From Acidisarcina sp. (GTDB lineage Bacteria; Acidobacteriota; Terriglobia; Terriglobales; Acidobacteriaceae): DNA of 64,000 bases. Positions within the stretch are counted from its first letter, which is position 1. Every line of letters starts with the position of its first letter. This document shows positions 27,154-36,195 of the stretch, one piece after another. The stretch spans positions 310,001-374,000 of the forward strand of contig DATLIY010000007.1 in NCBI GenBank assembly GCA_035539175.1, in the 5' to 3' direction. The notes below the pieces were generated by a model, which saw only the letters and a program-made list of their open reading frames with translations, was not told the origin of the DNA and made no database searches. The position numbers and the translations under genes are program-made.

Positions 27154-27995
27154 GGCGTCGTCGCGCGAAAGCGCATGTCAGTCATGATCGCTGGCTGGTG
27201 TCCTATGCGGACTTCATTACCTTGCTTTTTGCATTCTTCGTCGTGCTGTACGCGGCGTCGAAGGCTGACACCAAAAAGCAAGTGCAATTCGCGTTGGCGA
27301 TTGACTCTGCATTTCGTTCCCTTGGGCTCTTCGCCGGCGATAAAGCGGCCCAAAACAGGTTGAATGCCATGGCCCAGGCACAGGAAACGCCAGCCAATAT
27401 CGAAATTGAAAATGAGCTGCTCATTCCGCCGCAGGTGCGGCAGGACTTCCAGAAAATACAGAAGAACCTGGAAGGGCTCCTGTCGGCGCAGATCGCCCAG
27501 CACACCGTTTCGATTCATATCGGGCATGATGGACTGGTCATCTCTCTGCGGGAAGCGGGCTTCTATGATAGCGGCTCTGCCGTTCCGCACAGCAACACGG
27601 TCCCCATCCTCAACCGCATTGCCGATGTCCTGCGCAGCACTCCTTATGACCTGCGCATTGAGGGGCACACGGACAACGTGCCCATCCATACCGACCAGTT
27701 CGAATCGAACTGGGAGCTCTCCGCCGTAAGAGCCACGCGGCTTGCGCGCATCTTCGTCGTGGATCACAACTTCGCTCCCGAGCGGCTCTCCGCAGCCGGG
27801 TATGCGGAGTTCCATCCCGTAGCATCGAACGCCAGCGCCGAAGGCCGAGGGCAGAACCGCCGCGTGGACGTCATCGTTCTGCCTCGCTCCAGCATGCGCC
27901 CCACGCTCGAAAGGAACGCAGCCTCCATCCTCGCGGGCCCGGTAAGCTCGCCAGGAGTACCGCCGGCTACGCAACCCCCAACAGCTTTACGATGA
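27150..27995 (+). CDS. motB: Flagellar motor stator protein MotB
   Basis: This 281-residue protein has a short basic N-terminus, a single membrane helix and a periplasmic peptidoglycan-binding OmpA domain. The ion-carrying Asp is Asp21 in [18 protein letters not shown]. The OmpA domain carries [10 protein letters not shown] (about 170-179) and [11 protein letters not shown] Pro-rich tail follows. It is translationally coupled to motA. Its 3' end overlaps the convergent yjbQ gene by 29 bases. Confidence 0.95.
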   Translation: MRRRRAKAHVSHDRWLVSYADFITLLFAFFVVLYAASKADTKKQVQFALAIDSAFRSLGLFAGDKAAQNRLNAMAQAQETPANIEIENELLIPPQVRQDFQKIQKNLEGLLSAQIAQHTVSIHIGHDGLVISLREAGFYDSGSAVPHSNTVPILNRIADVLRSTPYDLRIEGHTDNVPIHTDQFESNWELSAVRATRLARIFVVDHNFAPERLSAAGYAEFHPVASNASAEGRGQNRRVDVIVLPRSSMRPTLERNAASILAGPVSSPGVPPATQPPTALR

Positions 27996-28383
27996 CGCGC
28001 TTCTTCCGCTGGCCATCGAATTCCGCATAAAAGACCCGCTGCCAGGTTCCCAGATCCAGGCGGCCATCGGTGACCGGCAGGGTTGTCTCGGGGTGCAGCA
28101 GCAGAGCCTTCAGGTGCGCATCGCCATTGTCTTCCCCGGTCTGGTGATGCTTGTACTCCGGGCGGGCGGGAGCCAGATCCTCCAGCCACTTCCCGATATC
28201 TTCAATCAAGCCGCTCTCGTTATCGTTCACATAAATCGCCGCGGTAATGTGCATGGGAGCGACGAGACACAGCCCATCCCGAATGCCGCTCCGACGCACA
28301 ATTTCTTCAATCCTTGGCGTGATGTGTACCATCTCACGCCGCTTCTTCGTCTCAAACGAAAGGTATTCCGTATATGCCTTCAT
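27967..28383 (-). CDS. YjbQ family protein (UPF0047)
   Basis: This is a 138-residue protein of the YjbQ/UPF0047 family, also labelled secondary thiamine-phosphate synthase from weak activity of the E. coli member. It has the family motifs [15 protein letters not shown], with the conserved His, then [19 protein letters not shown], with further His and Asp residues, and [14 protein letters not shown] near the C-terminus. The ATG at 28383 is used; a TTG precedes it directly. It is a single gene on the minus strand, and its end overlaps motB. The physiological role is unclear in this family. Confidence 0.9.
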   Translation of the reverse strand: MKAYTEYLSFETKKRREMVHITPRIEEIVRRSGIRDGLCLVAPMHITAAIYVNDNESGLIEDIGKWLEDLAPARPEYKHHQTGEDNGDAHLKALLLHPETTLPVTDGRLDLGTWQRVFYAEFDGQRKKRVIVKLLGVA

Positions 28384-28420
28384 CAAATTCCCCGCTCCGA
28401 AGTATCATAAGGACATCCCT

Positions 28421-28813
28421 ATGGATTCAGCATCGTCCAATTTGACTCATGAACAGATCCTCGCTGCGGCAGAGGAACAATATCAGCAGGCCATCGATCT
28501 GGTGGCTGAGGGCGATCCTTGTGCAGCAGCGGAGGGCTTTGAGGCCTGCCTGAAGCTCGATCCGGAGAAACTGGATGCCATGCACGGCCTGATCCGCGCG
28601 CTGCAGGATTGCGGACGTCTGGATGAAGGCATTGTCTGGGCAAAACAGCTCATTGAGCACGATCCGTCCGATCCGCTGGCGCACACCAGTCTCTCGATTC
28701 TCTACCAGCACAAGGGCATGATCAAAGAAGCCGAAGCGGAGGCCACCAAGGCCCGCCTGCTCGACTGGAAGCGCCAATTGCAGCAAGGAACCAAGCCAAC
28801 GACGCAGTTGTGA
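28421..28813 (+). CDS. Small tetratricopeptide-repeat protein
   Basis: This 130-residue soluble protein consists of about three TPR helical pairs, recognisable from AEEQYQQAIDLVAEGDPCAAAEGFEACLKLDPEK-type spacing, then DPSDPLAHTSLSILYQHKGM. TPR proteins mediate protein-protein contacts; no partner can be named. AAGGA lies a few bases before the ATG at 28421; the frame extends upstream but into yjbQ antisense sequence. Its stop overlaps the GTG start of the glycosylase gene by four bases, so the two are coupled. Confidence 0.8.
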   Translation: MDSASSNLTHEQILAAAEEQYQQAIDLVAEGDPCAAAEGFEACLKLDPEKLDAMHGLIRALQDCGRLDEGIVWAKQLIEHDPSDPLAHTSLSILYQHKGMIKEAEAEATKARLLDWKRQLQQGTKPTTQL

Positions 28814-29538
28814 CCCGACCTCCCCGCATCTCCGGCTCAACCTCTCCGTCAGCGCCAGACAATTCCTCCGCGGCACGATTGCGGGTCCTCTACCAACATC
28901 TTGTGGAAGCTTATGGTCCGCAGCAATGGTGGCCCGCCAGGACCGCGCTCGAAGTCATCGTCGGCGCGTACCTGACGCAGAATACCGCGTGGCGCTCGGT
29001 TGAGCGATCCATCGAAAATCTGCGCGCCGCGGGCGCTCTCAGCCTGCCGGGGCTGCGCAGAACTTCAGAAGAAGAGCTTCGCCAGCTCATCCGCCCCTCG
29101 GGCTACATGCTGCGCAAAGCTGCCGCTATCCGGGCGTTCGTGGAGTTCCTCGACAGGGACTACGCCGGCTCTCTCAAGCGCCTGGCGGCCGTGCCTACCG
29201 CGGTGCTTCGGCCTCAACTCCTCCTGCTCCCCGGCGTTGGCCCGGAGACGGCAGATGCTATTTTGCTCTATGCACTCGGGCATCCCGTCATGGTTGTGGA
29301 TGAGTATCTGCGCCGAGTCGCATCGCGACATCATCTGACACACGATCGCCCGCGCTACATGGAGCTGCAGCAGCTCGCGGAAAAAGCATTTGCGGAAGAC
29401 AGTTCCGCTGAACATCTGCAGCACTTCAACGAGTTTCACGCCCTGATGGTGGAGGTGGGCAAGCGGCATTGTGGACCAACAGCAAGATGCGAAGGGTGCC
29501 CGCTGGCATTTGATTTGGTGCGCCCCGAGAAGGGCTAG
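28810..29538 (+). CDS. HhH-GPD DNA glycosylase, MagIII/endonuclease III-like
   Basis: This 242-residue protein belongs to the helix-hairpin-helix glycosylase superfamily that excises damaged bases. The hairpin and active-site helix read LLLLPGVGPETADAILLYA, then VMVVDEYLRRV. The catalytic Asp164 is kept, but the Lys used by bifunctional endonuclease III is Glu146 here. That pattern matches monofunctional 3-methyladenine glycosylases of the MagIII type (G-x-E-SADAIL). The C-terminus has only three Cys (221, 227, 230) of the four that bind the iron-sulfur cluster in endonuclease III; the fourth position is Leu. The start is a GTG overlapping the TPR gene. Substrate is inferred from the motif only. 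Confidence 0.82.
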   Translation: MTRPPRISGSTSPSAPDNSSAARLRVLYQHLVEAYGPQQWWPARTALEVIVGAYLTQNTAWRSVERSIENLRAAGALSLPGLRRTSEEELRQLIRPSGYMLRKAAAIRAFVEFLDRDYAGSLKRLAAVPTAVLRPQLLLLPGVGPETADAILLYALGHPVMVVDEYLRRVASRHHLTHDRPRYMELQQLAEKAFAEDSSAEHLQHFNEFHALMVEVGKRHCGPTARCEGCPLAFDLVRPEKG

Positions 29539-29601
29539 CGCAGCTTCCCGGTCTGGCCGTGATCTTCGCCGGCACCGTTCCGAGAGCCGTACACTCGTGG
29601 T

Positions 29602-30237
29602 ATGCCCACAAGGATTTATGTCGCCAGCACCAACCCCGGCAAGCTTCGGGATTTCCGCGTAGCAGCCGGAGATCTGGATAGACTCGGCACTATCGCGCTT
29701 CTCCCGCTTCCAGGTCTCGCAACGATTCCAGCGGCACCGGAAGACGAAGATACCTTCGAGGGCAACGCCCGGGCGAAAGCCATCTATTACAGCCGGCTTT
29801 TACCCGGAGAATTGGTTCTTGCCGACGACTCCGGCCTGGAAGCAGACGCGCTGCATGGCCTTCCGGGCGTGCGGTCGGCGCGCTTTGCGCAGGATGCCGG
29901 AGTTCCCGTCGAGACCGGCTCCGTGGATGAAGCGAATAACCGCCTGCTGCTGCGGGAGATGGCTGGCGTCCCCACTGCCCTCCGATCGGCGCGGTATCGG
30001 TGTGTGCTGGCGCTGGCGCGCGATGGGGAGTGCCTGGTAACGGGAGAAGGCGCGGTGGAAGGCCAGATACTCACAGAGCCTCGTGGAACCGGAGGATTTG
30101 GTTACGATCCGCTCTTCTTCCTGCCATCACTCGAAAAAACAATGGCGCAGATCGATCTCGATACCAAGCACCAACTCAGTCACCGTGGCCGCGCTTTTCG
30201 CGCTCTCCTTGGGCAATGGAAGCACAAAATTTCATAA
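29602..30237 (+). CDS. rdgB: XTP/dITP diphosphatase (RdgB/HAM1)
   Basis: This 211-residue house-cleaning enzyme hydrolyses dITP, XTP and related non-canonical purine nucleotides to monophosphates, keeping them out of DNA. The motifs are ASTNPGKLRDF near residue 9, EDEDTFEGNARAKA, ADDSGLEADALHGLPGVRSARFA with the catalytic acids, GTGGFGYDPLFFLP, and the C-terminal SHRGRAF. Length is standard. It lies 63 bases after the glycosylase gene, giving a small nucleic-acid-repair neighbourhood. Confidence 0.95.
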   Translation: MPTRIYVASTNPGKLRDFRVAAGDLDRLGTIALLPLPGLATIPAAPEDEDTFEGNARAKAIYYSRLLPGELVLADDSGLEADALHGLPGVRSARFAQDAGVPVETGSVDEANNRLLLREMAGVPTALRSARYRCVLALARDGECLVTGEGAVEGQILTEPRGTGGFGYDPLFFLPSLEKTMAQIDLDTKHQLSHRGRAFRALLGQWKHKIS

Positions 30238-30316
30238 CCCGATTCGGGATATTTTCAAGGTTGCAACGGCGCTTCCTTGACTGTGGTTCTCTCGCACACC
30301 AATAATGATCGGTATC

Positions 30317-30331
30317 GTGACTATAATCACA
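30317..30331. promoter_or_regulatory. CRP-like palindrome over the -10 box of sdhC
   Basis: GTGACTATAATCACA contains the inverted repeat GTGA-N6-TCAC, the core of CRP/FNR-family sites, and its centre includes a perfect -10 hexamer TATAAT. The identical 15 bases occur upstream of korA at 40580-40594. The -35 region is poor. Confidence 0.6.
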
Positions 30332-30339
30332 TTCGTTCC

Positions 30340-30360
30340 CGCGAGAGCTTCTCGCGTTTT
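30340..30360 (+). promoter_or_regulatory. Perfect hairpin in the sdhC leader
   Basis: CGCGAGA-GCT-TCTCGCG is a perfect seven-base stem with a three-base loop, followed directly by TTTT. It could terminate readthrough from rdgB, act as an attenuator in the sdh leader, or be an operator. Confidence 0.5.
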
Positions 30361-30390
30361 AATCCACGAAATCAAAGGAGTCAATCGCAC

Positions 30391-31167
30391 ATGGCCACCA
30401 CTGTAAGCCCCGCCACCCCTCCCATTCGTGGCGTGCAACCACTCCGAGCTGGAGAGGGTAACTCCTTTCTGCTGCGCAGGCTTCACTCCCTGAGTGGCAT
30501 TGTTCCGATCGGGGCGTTCCTGGTGGAGCACTTCATCTCCAACTTCGAGGCGTTGAAAGGACCGGCGGCATACGCGCAGCAGGTCCGGTTCCTCAACGGC
30601 CTGCCATTCGTGCGGGTGCTGGAGTGGGTCTTCATCTTTCTGCCGCTGCTTTACCACGCGCTCTATGGTCTGTTTATCTGGATACGCGGCAAGAGCAATG
30701 TCGTCTACTACCCGTGGGCAGGTAACTGGATGTACATGATGCAGCGCTGGACGGGGATCATCGCCTTCGTCTACATTGCGCAGCATGTCTGGCGGCAGCG
30801 CTTCAGCGGCGTTTCCCTGCCGGAGAATCCGGGAGCAGCCTTCCACAAGGTTCAGATGGAACTCTCGAACCCCTGGATGCTGGCCTTTTATGGCATTGCG
30901 ATTGTGGCCATCTGCTGGCACTTCGCCTACGGCGTCTGGCTGTTCTGCGCGAAGTGGGGCATCACCCCGGGCGACAAGGCACGCCGCAAGATGGGATATG
31001 TCTGCACAGCACTCGGTATCGTTCTTATCGCCATCGGGCTCAGCAGCCTGTATGCCTTTGTTGGCCCCAAATATCAGAATGCTCCTGCGGATTTAACGCC
31101 AGCACAAATCACCAATGGCGAAAACCCCTCCAGCGCACCCGGCAGCGAGCTCCCTCCTTCGCAATAG
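30391..31167 (+). CDS. sdhC: Succinate dehydrogenase cytochrome b subunit (B-type, SdhC)
   Basis: This 258-residue membrane anchor has five membrane helices and replaces the SdhC/SdhD pair of other bacteria. Conserved His residues sit in the helices (LRRLHSLSG, VEHFIS, LYHALYG, AQHVWR, CWHFAYG), consistent with two b-type haems as in the Bacillus-type enzyme. AAAGGAG lies ten bases before the ATG at 30391. The frame is open to 30277 but the first residues are unlike the family. It is the first gene of sdhCAB. This type usually reduces menaquinone, which fits the MqnD-like gene in this window. Confidence 0.92.
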   Translation: MATTVSPATPPIRGVQPLRAGEGNSFLLRRLHSLSGIVPIGAFLVEHFISNFEALKGPAAYAQQVRFLNGLPFVRVLEWVFIFLPLLYHALYGLFIWIRGKSNVVYYPWAGNWMYMMQRWTGIIAFVYIAQHVWRQRFSGVSLPENPGAAFHKVQMELSNPWMLAFYGIAIVAICWHFAYGVWLFCAKWGITPGDKARRKMGYVCTALGIVLIAIGLSSLYAFVGPKYQNAPADLTPAQITNGENPSSAPGSELPPSQ

Positions 31168-31228
31168 CGAGGACGAGCACGATCTGGCAGGCATCAGGCT
31201 CTAAAGCAAGAAAGGACAAGATCGAATC

Positions 31229-33010
31229 ATGGCAGCAAATCCCAGGATCATCGTCGTCGGCGGCGGACTGGCCGGACTTTCGGCCGTCATCAAGATTGCC
31301 GAGGCGGGCGGCACGGTTGACCTCTTCTCTGTAGTCCCGGTAAAACGCTCGCACTCGGTTTGCGCACAGGGCGGCATCAATGCTGCTAAGAACCTCAAGG
31401 GTGAGGGCGATACCACCTGGCATCACTTTGACGACACCATCTATGGCGGAGACTTCCTCGCCAACCAGACCCCGGTCAAGGGCATGTGCGAAGCAGCTCC
31501 CGGCATCATCGACCTGCTGGACCGCATGGGCGTCCCCTTTAACCGGACGCCGGAGGGTCTGCTGGACTTCCGCCGCTTTGGTGGTACGCTCTTCAATCGC
31601 ACCGCCTTCGCCGGCGCCACCACGGGGCAGCAGTTGCTCTATGCGCTCGATGAACAGGTTCGCCGCTATGAATCCGAAGGCAAGGTACGCAAGTTCGAGG
31701 CGTGGGAGTTTCTCTCCGCGGTGCTCGACAATAACCAGGTCTGCCGCGGCATCTGTGCGATGAACCTGCGCACGATGGAAGTCGTCACCTTTCCCGCGGA
31801 TGCCATCATTATGGCCACCGGCGGCATCGGTGCCATCTTCGGCAAGAGCACCAACTCCGTCGTCTGCACCGGATCCGCAAGCTCGGCACTCTACCAGCAG
31901 GGCGCCTACTACGCCAATGGGGAGTTGATTCAGGTTCACCCCACCACCATCCCGGGTGAGGACAAGCTCCGTCTCATGTCGGAGTCGGCCCGCGGTGAGG
32001 GTGGTCGCGTATGGGTACCCCGCAAGGCCGGAGACAGCCGCCCGTGGAACAGCATCCCGGCAGCGGAGCGCTTCTACTTCCTGGAAGAGTGGTATCCCAA
32101 GTACGGCAACCTTGTCCCCCGCGACGTCGCCACACGCGCAATTCACCGGGTGGTTTACGAATTGGGACTCGGCATCGACGGCCAGCCGATGGTCTATCTC
32201 GATCTGACTCACATCGATCGCGCCACTCTCAACCACAAGCTGGAAGGCATTCTCGAAATCTACGAAAAATTTGTCGGCGATGATCCGCGCGAAGTACCGA
32301 TGAAGATCTTCCCCGGCATGCACTACACCATGGGCGGTCTCTGGGTGGACTTCAACCAGATGACCAACATCCCTGGAATCTTTGCTGCGGGCGAGGCCGA
32401 ATATCAGTATCACGGAGCAAACCGCCTGGGCGCCAACTCGTTGCTCTCCTGCATCTATGGCGGCTTCGTTGCCGGTCCCAAGTCGATCGAATACGCCAAG
32501 AGCCTGCCCGCGATACAGGGCGATGGCGGACACTCGGCGGAGAAGAAGCGGCAGGAGGAGATCAACGCCCGCCTGATGCAGGCCGACGGCTCGGAGAATC
32601 CCTTCAAGATCTGGCGCGAACTTGGCGAGACCATGACGAAGAACGTCACCGTGATCCGCTACAACAAGGCCATGCAGGAGACCGACGCCAAGATCTACGA
32701 ACTGTTGGAGCGCTACCGCAACATTAACCTCAGCGACAGGAGCACCTGGGCAAACTCCACCTTTGCCTTTGCCCGGCAACTCTACAACATGCTGCACCTC
32801 AGCCGAGTGGTGACCCAGGGCGCGATCTTGCGGGACGAGTCTCGCGGAGCACACTACAAGCCCGACTTTCCGGAGCGCGATGATGAGCGCTTCCTGAAAA
32901 CCACCAAGGCCCACTTCGCGCCCGACGCCGACGAGCCCCGCTTTGAATATGAGGCGGTCGATACCCAGTTCATCAAGCCACGTCCGCGCCGTTACGACGC
33001 AGCCAAGTAG
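31229..33010 (+). CDS. sdhA: Succinate dehydrogenase flavoprotein subunit
   Basis: This 593-residue catalytic subunit oxidises succinate to fumarate in the TCA cycle. It starts with the dinucleotide-binding GGGLAGLSA. The FAD is attached to His42 in KRSHSVCAQGG. The active-site residues lie in VHPTTIPG and ESARGEGG, and the C-terminal FAD contact is GANRLGANSLLSC. A large C-terminal part is present, as in the B-type enzymes. AGAAAGGA lies 15 bases upstream. It sits between sdhC and sdhB with short gaps, so all three are one operon. Confidence 0.97.
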   Translation: MAANPRIIVVGGGLAGLSAVIKIAEAGGTVDLFSVVPVKRSHSVCAQGGINAAKNLKGEGDTTWHHFDDTIYGGDFLANQTPVKGMCEAAPGIIDLLDRMGVPFNRTPEGLLDFRRFGGTLFNRTAFAGATTGQQLLYALDEQVRRYESEGKVRKFEAWEFLSAVLDNNQVCRGICAMNLRTMEVVTFPADAIIMATGGIGAIFGKSTNSVVCTGSASSALYQQGAYYANGELIQVHPTTIPGEDKLRLMSESARGEGGRVWVPRKAGDSRPWNSIPAAERFYFLEEWYPKYGNLVPRDVATRAIHRVVYELGLGIDGQPMVYLDLTHIDRATLNHKLEGILEIYEKFVGDDPREVPMKIFPGMHYTMGGLWVDFNQMTNIPGIFAAGEAEYQYHGANRLGANSLLSCIYGGFVAGPKSIEYAKSLPAIQGDGGHSAEKKRQEEINARLMQADGSENPFKIWRELGETMTKNVTVIRYNKAMQETDAKIYELLERYRNINLSDRSTWANSTFAFARQLYNMLHLSRVVTQGAILRDESRGAHYKPDFPERDDERFLKTTKAHFAPDADEPRFEYEAVDTQFIKPRPRRYDAAK

Positions 33011-33030
33011 ACATCCAGGGGAGAAAGAGA

Positions 33031-33780
33031 ATGGCAGAACGTACCGTCAAATTTGAGATCAAGCGTCAGAGCGGCCCCGATGGGGCCGTTGTATGGGATA
33101 AATTCGAACTACCCTATCACCCTGGGATGAACGTCATTTCGTCGCTGCGCGAGATCGCCGCTAACCCCACGACCGCCGAAGGCAAGGTAACAACGCCCAT
33201 CACCTATGACTCCAATTGTCTGGAGGAGATTTGCGGCTCCTGCGCCATGCTCATCAACGGCAAGGCAAAGATGGCCTGCTCCGCGCTCATCGATCAACTG
33301 GAGCAGCCGATCAAACTGGAACCGCTTTCGAAATTCCCCATCGTGCGCGATTTGGCCGTAGACCGCAATGTTCTCTTTGAAAACCTGAAGCGCGTCAAGG
33401 CATGGGTGCCTCTTGACGGCACCTACGATCTTGGACCGGGACCTCGCATGATGCCGCAGGTGCAGGAGGAGAACTATCCCCTGTCCCGCTGCATCTCCTG
33501 CACCATCTGCATGGAGGTGTGCCCGCAGTTCAACGAGTCTACGAATTTCGTGGGCGCTGCCACGATCGCCCAGACCAAGCTGTTCAACGAAAACCCACTC
33601 GGCAAGGTGCTCAAGGAAGAGCGGCTCCACGCGATGATGGGCGATGGCGGCATCCAGGAATGCAGCTATGTGCAGAACTGCGTGAATGCCTGCCCCAAGC
33701 AGGTGCCGTTGACCCGGGCCATTTCAGACGTGGGCCGCGATGTCATCCTCCAAACCGCAAAGGACTTGTTCACGACTTAA
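33031..33780 (+). CDS. sdhB: Succinate dehydrogenase iron-sulfur subunit
   Basis: This 249-residue subunit carries electrons from the flavoprotein to the membrane quinone. The 2Fe-2S site is seen as CLEEICGSCAML with the fourth Cys in KMACSAL. The 4Fe-4S and 3Fe-4S ligands lie in CISCTICMEVCPQ and CVNACPKQVPL. All cysteines are intact. It starts 20 bases after sdhA and closes the operon. No clear terminator is seen after it. Confidence 0.96.
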   Translation: MAERTVKFEIKRQSGPDGAVVWDKFELPYHPGMNVISSLREIAANPTTAEGKVTTPITYDSNCLEEICGSCAMLINGKAKMACSALIDQLEQPIKLEPLSKFPIVRDLAVDRNVLFENLKRVKAWVPLDGTYDLGPGPRMMPQVQEENYPLSRCISCTICMEVCPQFNESTNFVGAATIAQTKLFNENPLGKVLKEERLHAMMGDGGIQECSYVQNCVNACPKQVPLTRAISDVGRDVILQTAKDLFTT

Positions 33781-33946
33781 GCGTGCTGTGTGATTCCAGG
33801 GCCGCGCGTACACCCCAGCGGAGCTTCTTTTCTCTCAAGCCGCCGGACATGTTTTTTTGCCGGAGCGTACGAGTGGCCTGGTATGAACTCTAAAAGACGG
33901 ATTTGAGTTCACGACAAGCAAGCGCGTTAGCGATGGAGATGAGGCA

Positions 33947-34573
33947 TTGAAAATCCTGCTCCTCGGAGCTAATGGCGGAGTCGGCCGCCTTATCGTTAAG
34001 GAGGCGGCAGCGCGTGGGCACAACGTAACTGCATTTGTGCGTAACCCTGCCGGGCCTTCACCGAATGGGGCAAAGGTGGTTGCAGGAAATGTTCTAGACA
34101 GCCAGTCGTTATCGAACGCTTTGTCAGGCCAGGATGCAGTTGTGTATGCAATCGGTGTAAAGTCTACTGGACCGACGACATTGTTCTCCGAATCGACGCG
34201 ATTGTTACTCGCGGCGATGGAGCAGCAGGGAGTGAAGCGCCTCGTCTGCATTACCGGCGTTGGGGCCGGGGAGACTAGAGGTCACGGAGGCTTTCTCTAT
34301 GATCGCATCATCTTTCCGCTATTCACGAAGAACCGTTACGCTGACAAGGAAAGGCAAGAGCAACTAATCCAAGATTCAGGCACAGACTGGACCATCGTGC
34401 GCCCAGCTCCGTTCAGCGAGAAGATGCCGCACAGCGATTTCCGAGCCGTCACCGAAGTTGGAAATGTGGTCCTCCGCAAGGTTTCGCGAGCCGAGGTGGC
34501 CAGCTTTGTGCTTGACGAACTTGAGTCCGGACGCTATCTGCGCCAGATACCATTCATCGGACACGAGAACTAA
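33947..34573 (+). CDS. NAD(P)-binding Rossmann protein (NmrA/atypical SDR)
   Basis: This 208-residue protein has an N-terminal dinucleotide motif GANGGVG (residues 8-14), the NADP-type Arg in FVRNP, and later VKRLVCITGVGAGE and WTIVRPAPF. These are standard for atypical short-chain reductases of the NmrA/BVR-B group, which bind NAD(P) and act as reductases or redox sensors. The start is probably the TTG at 33947 with GGAG eight bases upstream. It stands alone between sdhB and the dipeptidase. The substrate cannot be predicted. Confidence 0.85.
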   Translation: MKILLLGANGGVGRLIVKEAAARGHNVTAFVRNPAGPSPNGAKVVAGNVLDSQSLSNALSGQDAVVYAIGVKSTGPTTLFSESTRLLLAAMEQQGVKRLVCITGVGAGETRGHGGFLYDRIIFPLFTKNRYADKERQEQLIQDSGTDWTIVRPAPFSEKMPHSDFRAVTEVGNVVLRKVSRAEVASFVLDELESGRYLRQIPFIGHEN

Positions 34574-34723
34574 ATGCGACAACGTAATCCGGGCCTCCTG
34601 GCACACGCGGCGCGGGAATTTTTCAACGAGGCGTTTGAATATACCGAAGCATCGATAGGCCGGCTGAGTTGCAGGCCGAGGCACGGAGGCTGCCTGCGCG
34701 CACGTTCCCGACGGGGCGTTCGT

Positions 34724-34751
34724 TTGGATAAACCAGGCATCCTGCTAGAAT
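34724..34751 (+). promoter_or_regulatory. Possible sigma-70 promoter for the dipeptidase
   Basis: TTGGAT and TAGAAT are separated by 16 bases and lie 35 bases before the ATG at 34787. The match is moderate and rests on sequence alone. Confidence 0.35.
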
Positions 34752-34786
34752 CCCGCTAACCGATCCTTCTGCTTTCGCCAAAGACC

Positions 34787-36100
34787 ATGAAGACTCTTGT
34801 GCTCGCATTCGCCGCTGCCTCGCTGCTCTCTGTAAACGCACAGAACACCGCCATGATGCCAAAAACCCCTAGCGAATCCATGCCGAAGACGCATGCGTCC
34901 GTGATAGCCGATCCGCTGGCAGTACATCACGCCGCCATCGTCATCGATACGCATGCCGATACCACGCAGCGCTTCCTCGATGAGAGCTGGAATTTTGGAG
35001 ATCCGCTGAAGGGCGGCAGCCTGAACCTGGAGTCTGCCAGAACAGGCAACCTGGGTGCGCAGTTTTTCTCGATCTGGGTCGATCCAGAGGCCTTCAAGGG
35101 GCAGTACGCGCACCGCACGCTGGCGCTGATGGATGCCGTCTATCAACAAACCGCAAAGTATCCCGAGCAGATGCGCATGGCCTACTCCGCCGACGACATT
35201 GTAGCTGCGCATCGCCAGCACAAGTTAGCCGCGCTGATGGGGGTCGAGGGCGGCCACTCCATTGAGGACAACCTCGGCCTGCTGCGCGACTACTACCGGC
35301 TCGGTGCGCGCTATATGACGCTCACCTGGGCCAACTCGACCGACTGGGCTGACTCCTCCGGTGACTACACCGACGCGAAAATTCCTCACACGAAGGAAGG
35401 ACTCACCGAGTTCGGCAAAGATGTCGTCTACGAGATGAACCGCCTCGGCATGATGGTGGACATCTCCCACGTAGCGGACAAAACCTTCTACCGCACGCTT
35501 GTCATCAGCCGCGCCCCGGTTATCGCCTCTCACTCCTCGGCGCGCGCGCTGTGCGATTCGCCACGCAACATGACGGACGAGATGCTGCGTGCGGTCGCCG
35601 TCAACGATGGCGTGGTGATGGTGAATTTTTACTCAGCCTTTCTCAGCCAGGATTTCCGCAACGCCATGCAGGCGCAGGCTCCGGAACGGGAGAAGGCGAT
35701 CAACGCGCTGAAGGAGAAGTACAAGGCCGAGGGCAAGCCGATTGATACACAGGCTCTCGATGCCCTCAACAAGGAGTACGCCGCCAGAATCCCGCGCCCG
35801 CCCTTCCACATTCTTATCGATCACATCGACCACATCGCCAAAGTCGCGGGTGTGGATCACGTCGGCCTTGGATCCGACTTCGACGGTGTGGATTCGCTCC
35901 CGGAAGGACTGGACTCCGCCGCCGACCTGCCGAAGATCACGCATTCTCTCATGGCCCGCGGGTATACTGCTGCCGATTGCGACAAGATGCTGGGCGGCAA
36001 CCTGCTTCGCGTCTTCCGCCAGGTGGAAGCGGTAAGCCATCAACTTCAATCCGAGCAGCGTCCACGCATCGGCGAGCACCAGCCAGGAGAGAAGAAGTAG
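34787..36100 (+). CDS. Secreted membrane dipeptidase (renal dipeptidase family)
   Basis: This 437-residue zinc peptidase of family M19 cleaves dipeptides. A signal peptide (TLVLAFAAASLLSVNAQ) directs it to the periplasm. The metal-binding motifs are DTHADT, EGGHS, DISHVAD, SHSS and GSDFDG, all conserved. About 60 residues (around EREKAINALKEKYKAEG) form a charged insertion also found in bacterial members. It is a single gene followed by the cyclophilin pair. A natural role would be peptide or dipeptide scavenging in the periplasm. Confidence 0.93.
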   Translation: MKTLVLAFAAASLLSVNAQNTAMMPKTPSESMPKTHASVIADPLAVHHAAIVIDTHADTTQRFLDESWNFGDPLKGGSLNLESARTGNLGAQFFSIWVDPEAFKGQYAHRTLALMDAVYQQTAKYPEQMRMAYSADDIVAAHRQHKLAALMGVEGGHSIEDNLGLLRDYYRLGARYMTLTWANSTDWADSSGDYTDAKIPHTKEGLTEFGKDVVYEMNRLGMMVDISHVADKTFYRTLVISRAPVIASHSSARALCDSPRNMTDEMLRAVAVNDGVVMVNFYSAFLSQDFRNAMQAQAPEREKAINALKEKYKAEGKPIDTQALDALNKEYAARIPRPPFHILIDHIDHIAKVAGVDHVGLGSDFDGVDSLPEGLDSAADLPKITHSLMARGYTAADCDKMLGGNLLRVFRQVEAVSHQLQSEQRPRIGEHQPGEKK

Positions 36101-36195
36101 ACCAATTCCCTGGCGGCTGCGAACCAGTCGGCCGCTTTCCTCTCCCCTAACGACTGGCATCAGGAGCCGCACATCAATTACCCTAGATTCCTGAG

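Noticed and set aside
31109-32914. Open frame of 601 codons on the minus strand opposite sdhA
   Set aside because: sdhA is certain by motifs. The antisense translation looks like a codon-bias shadow.
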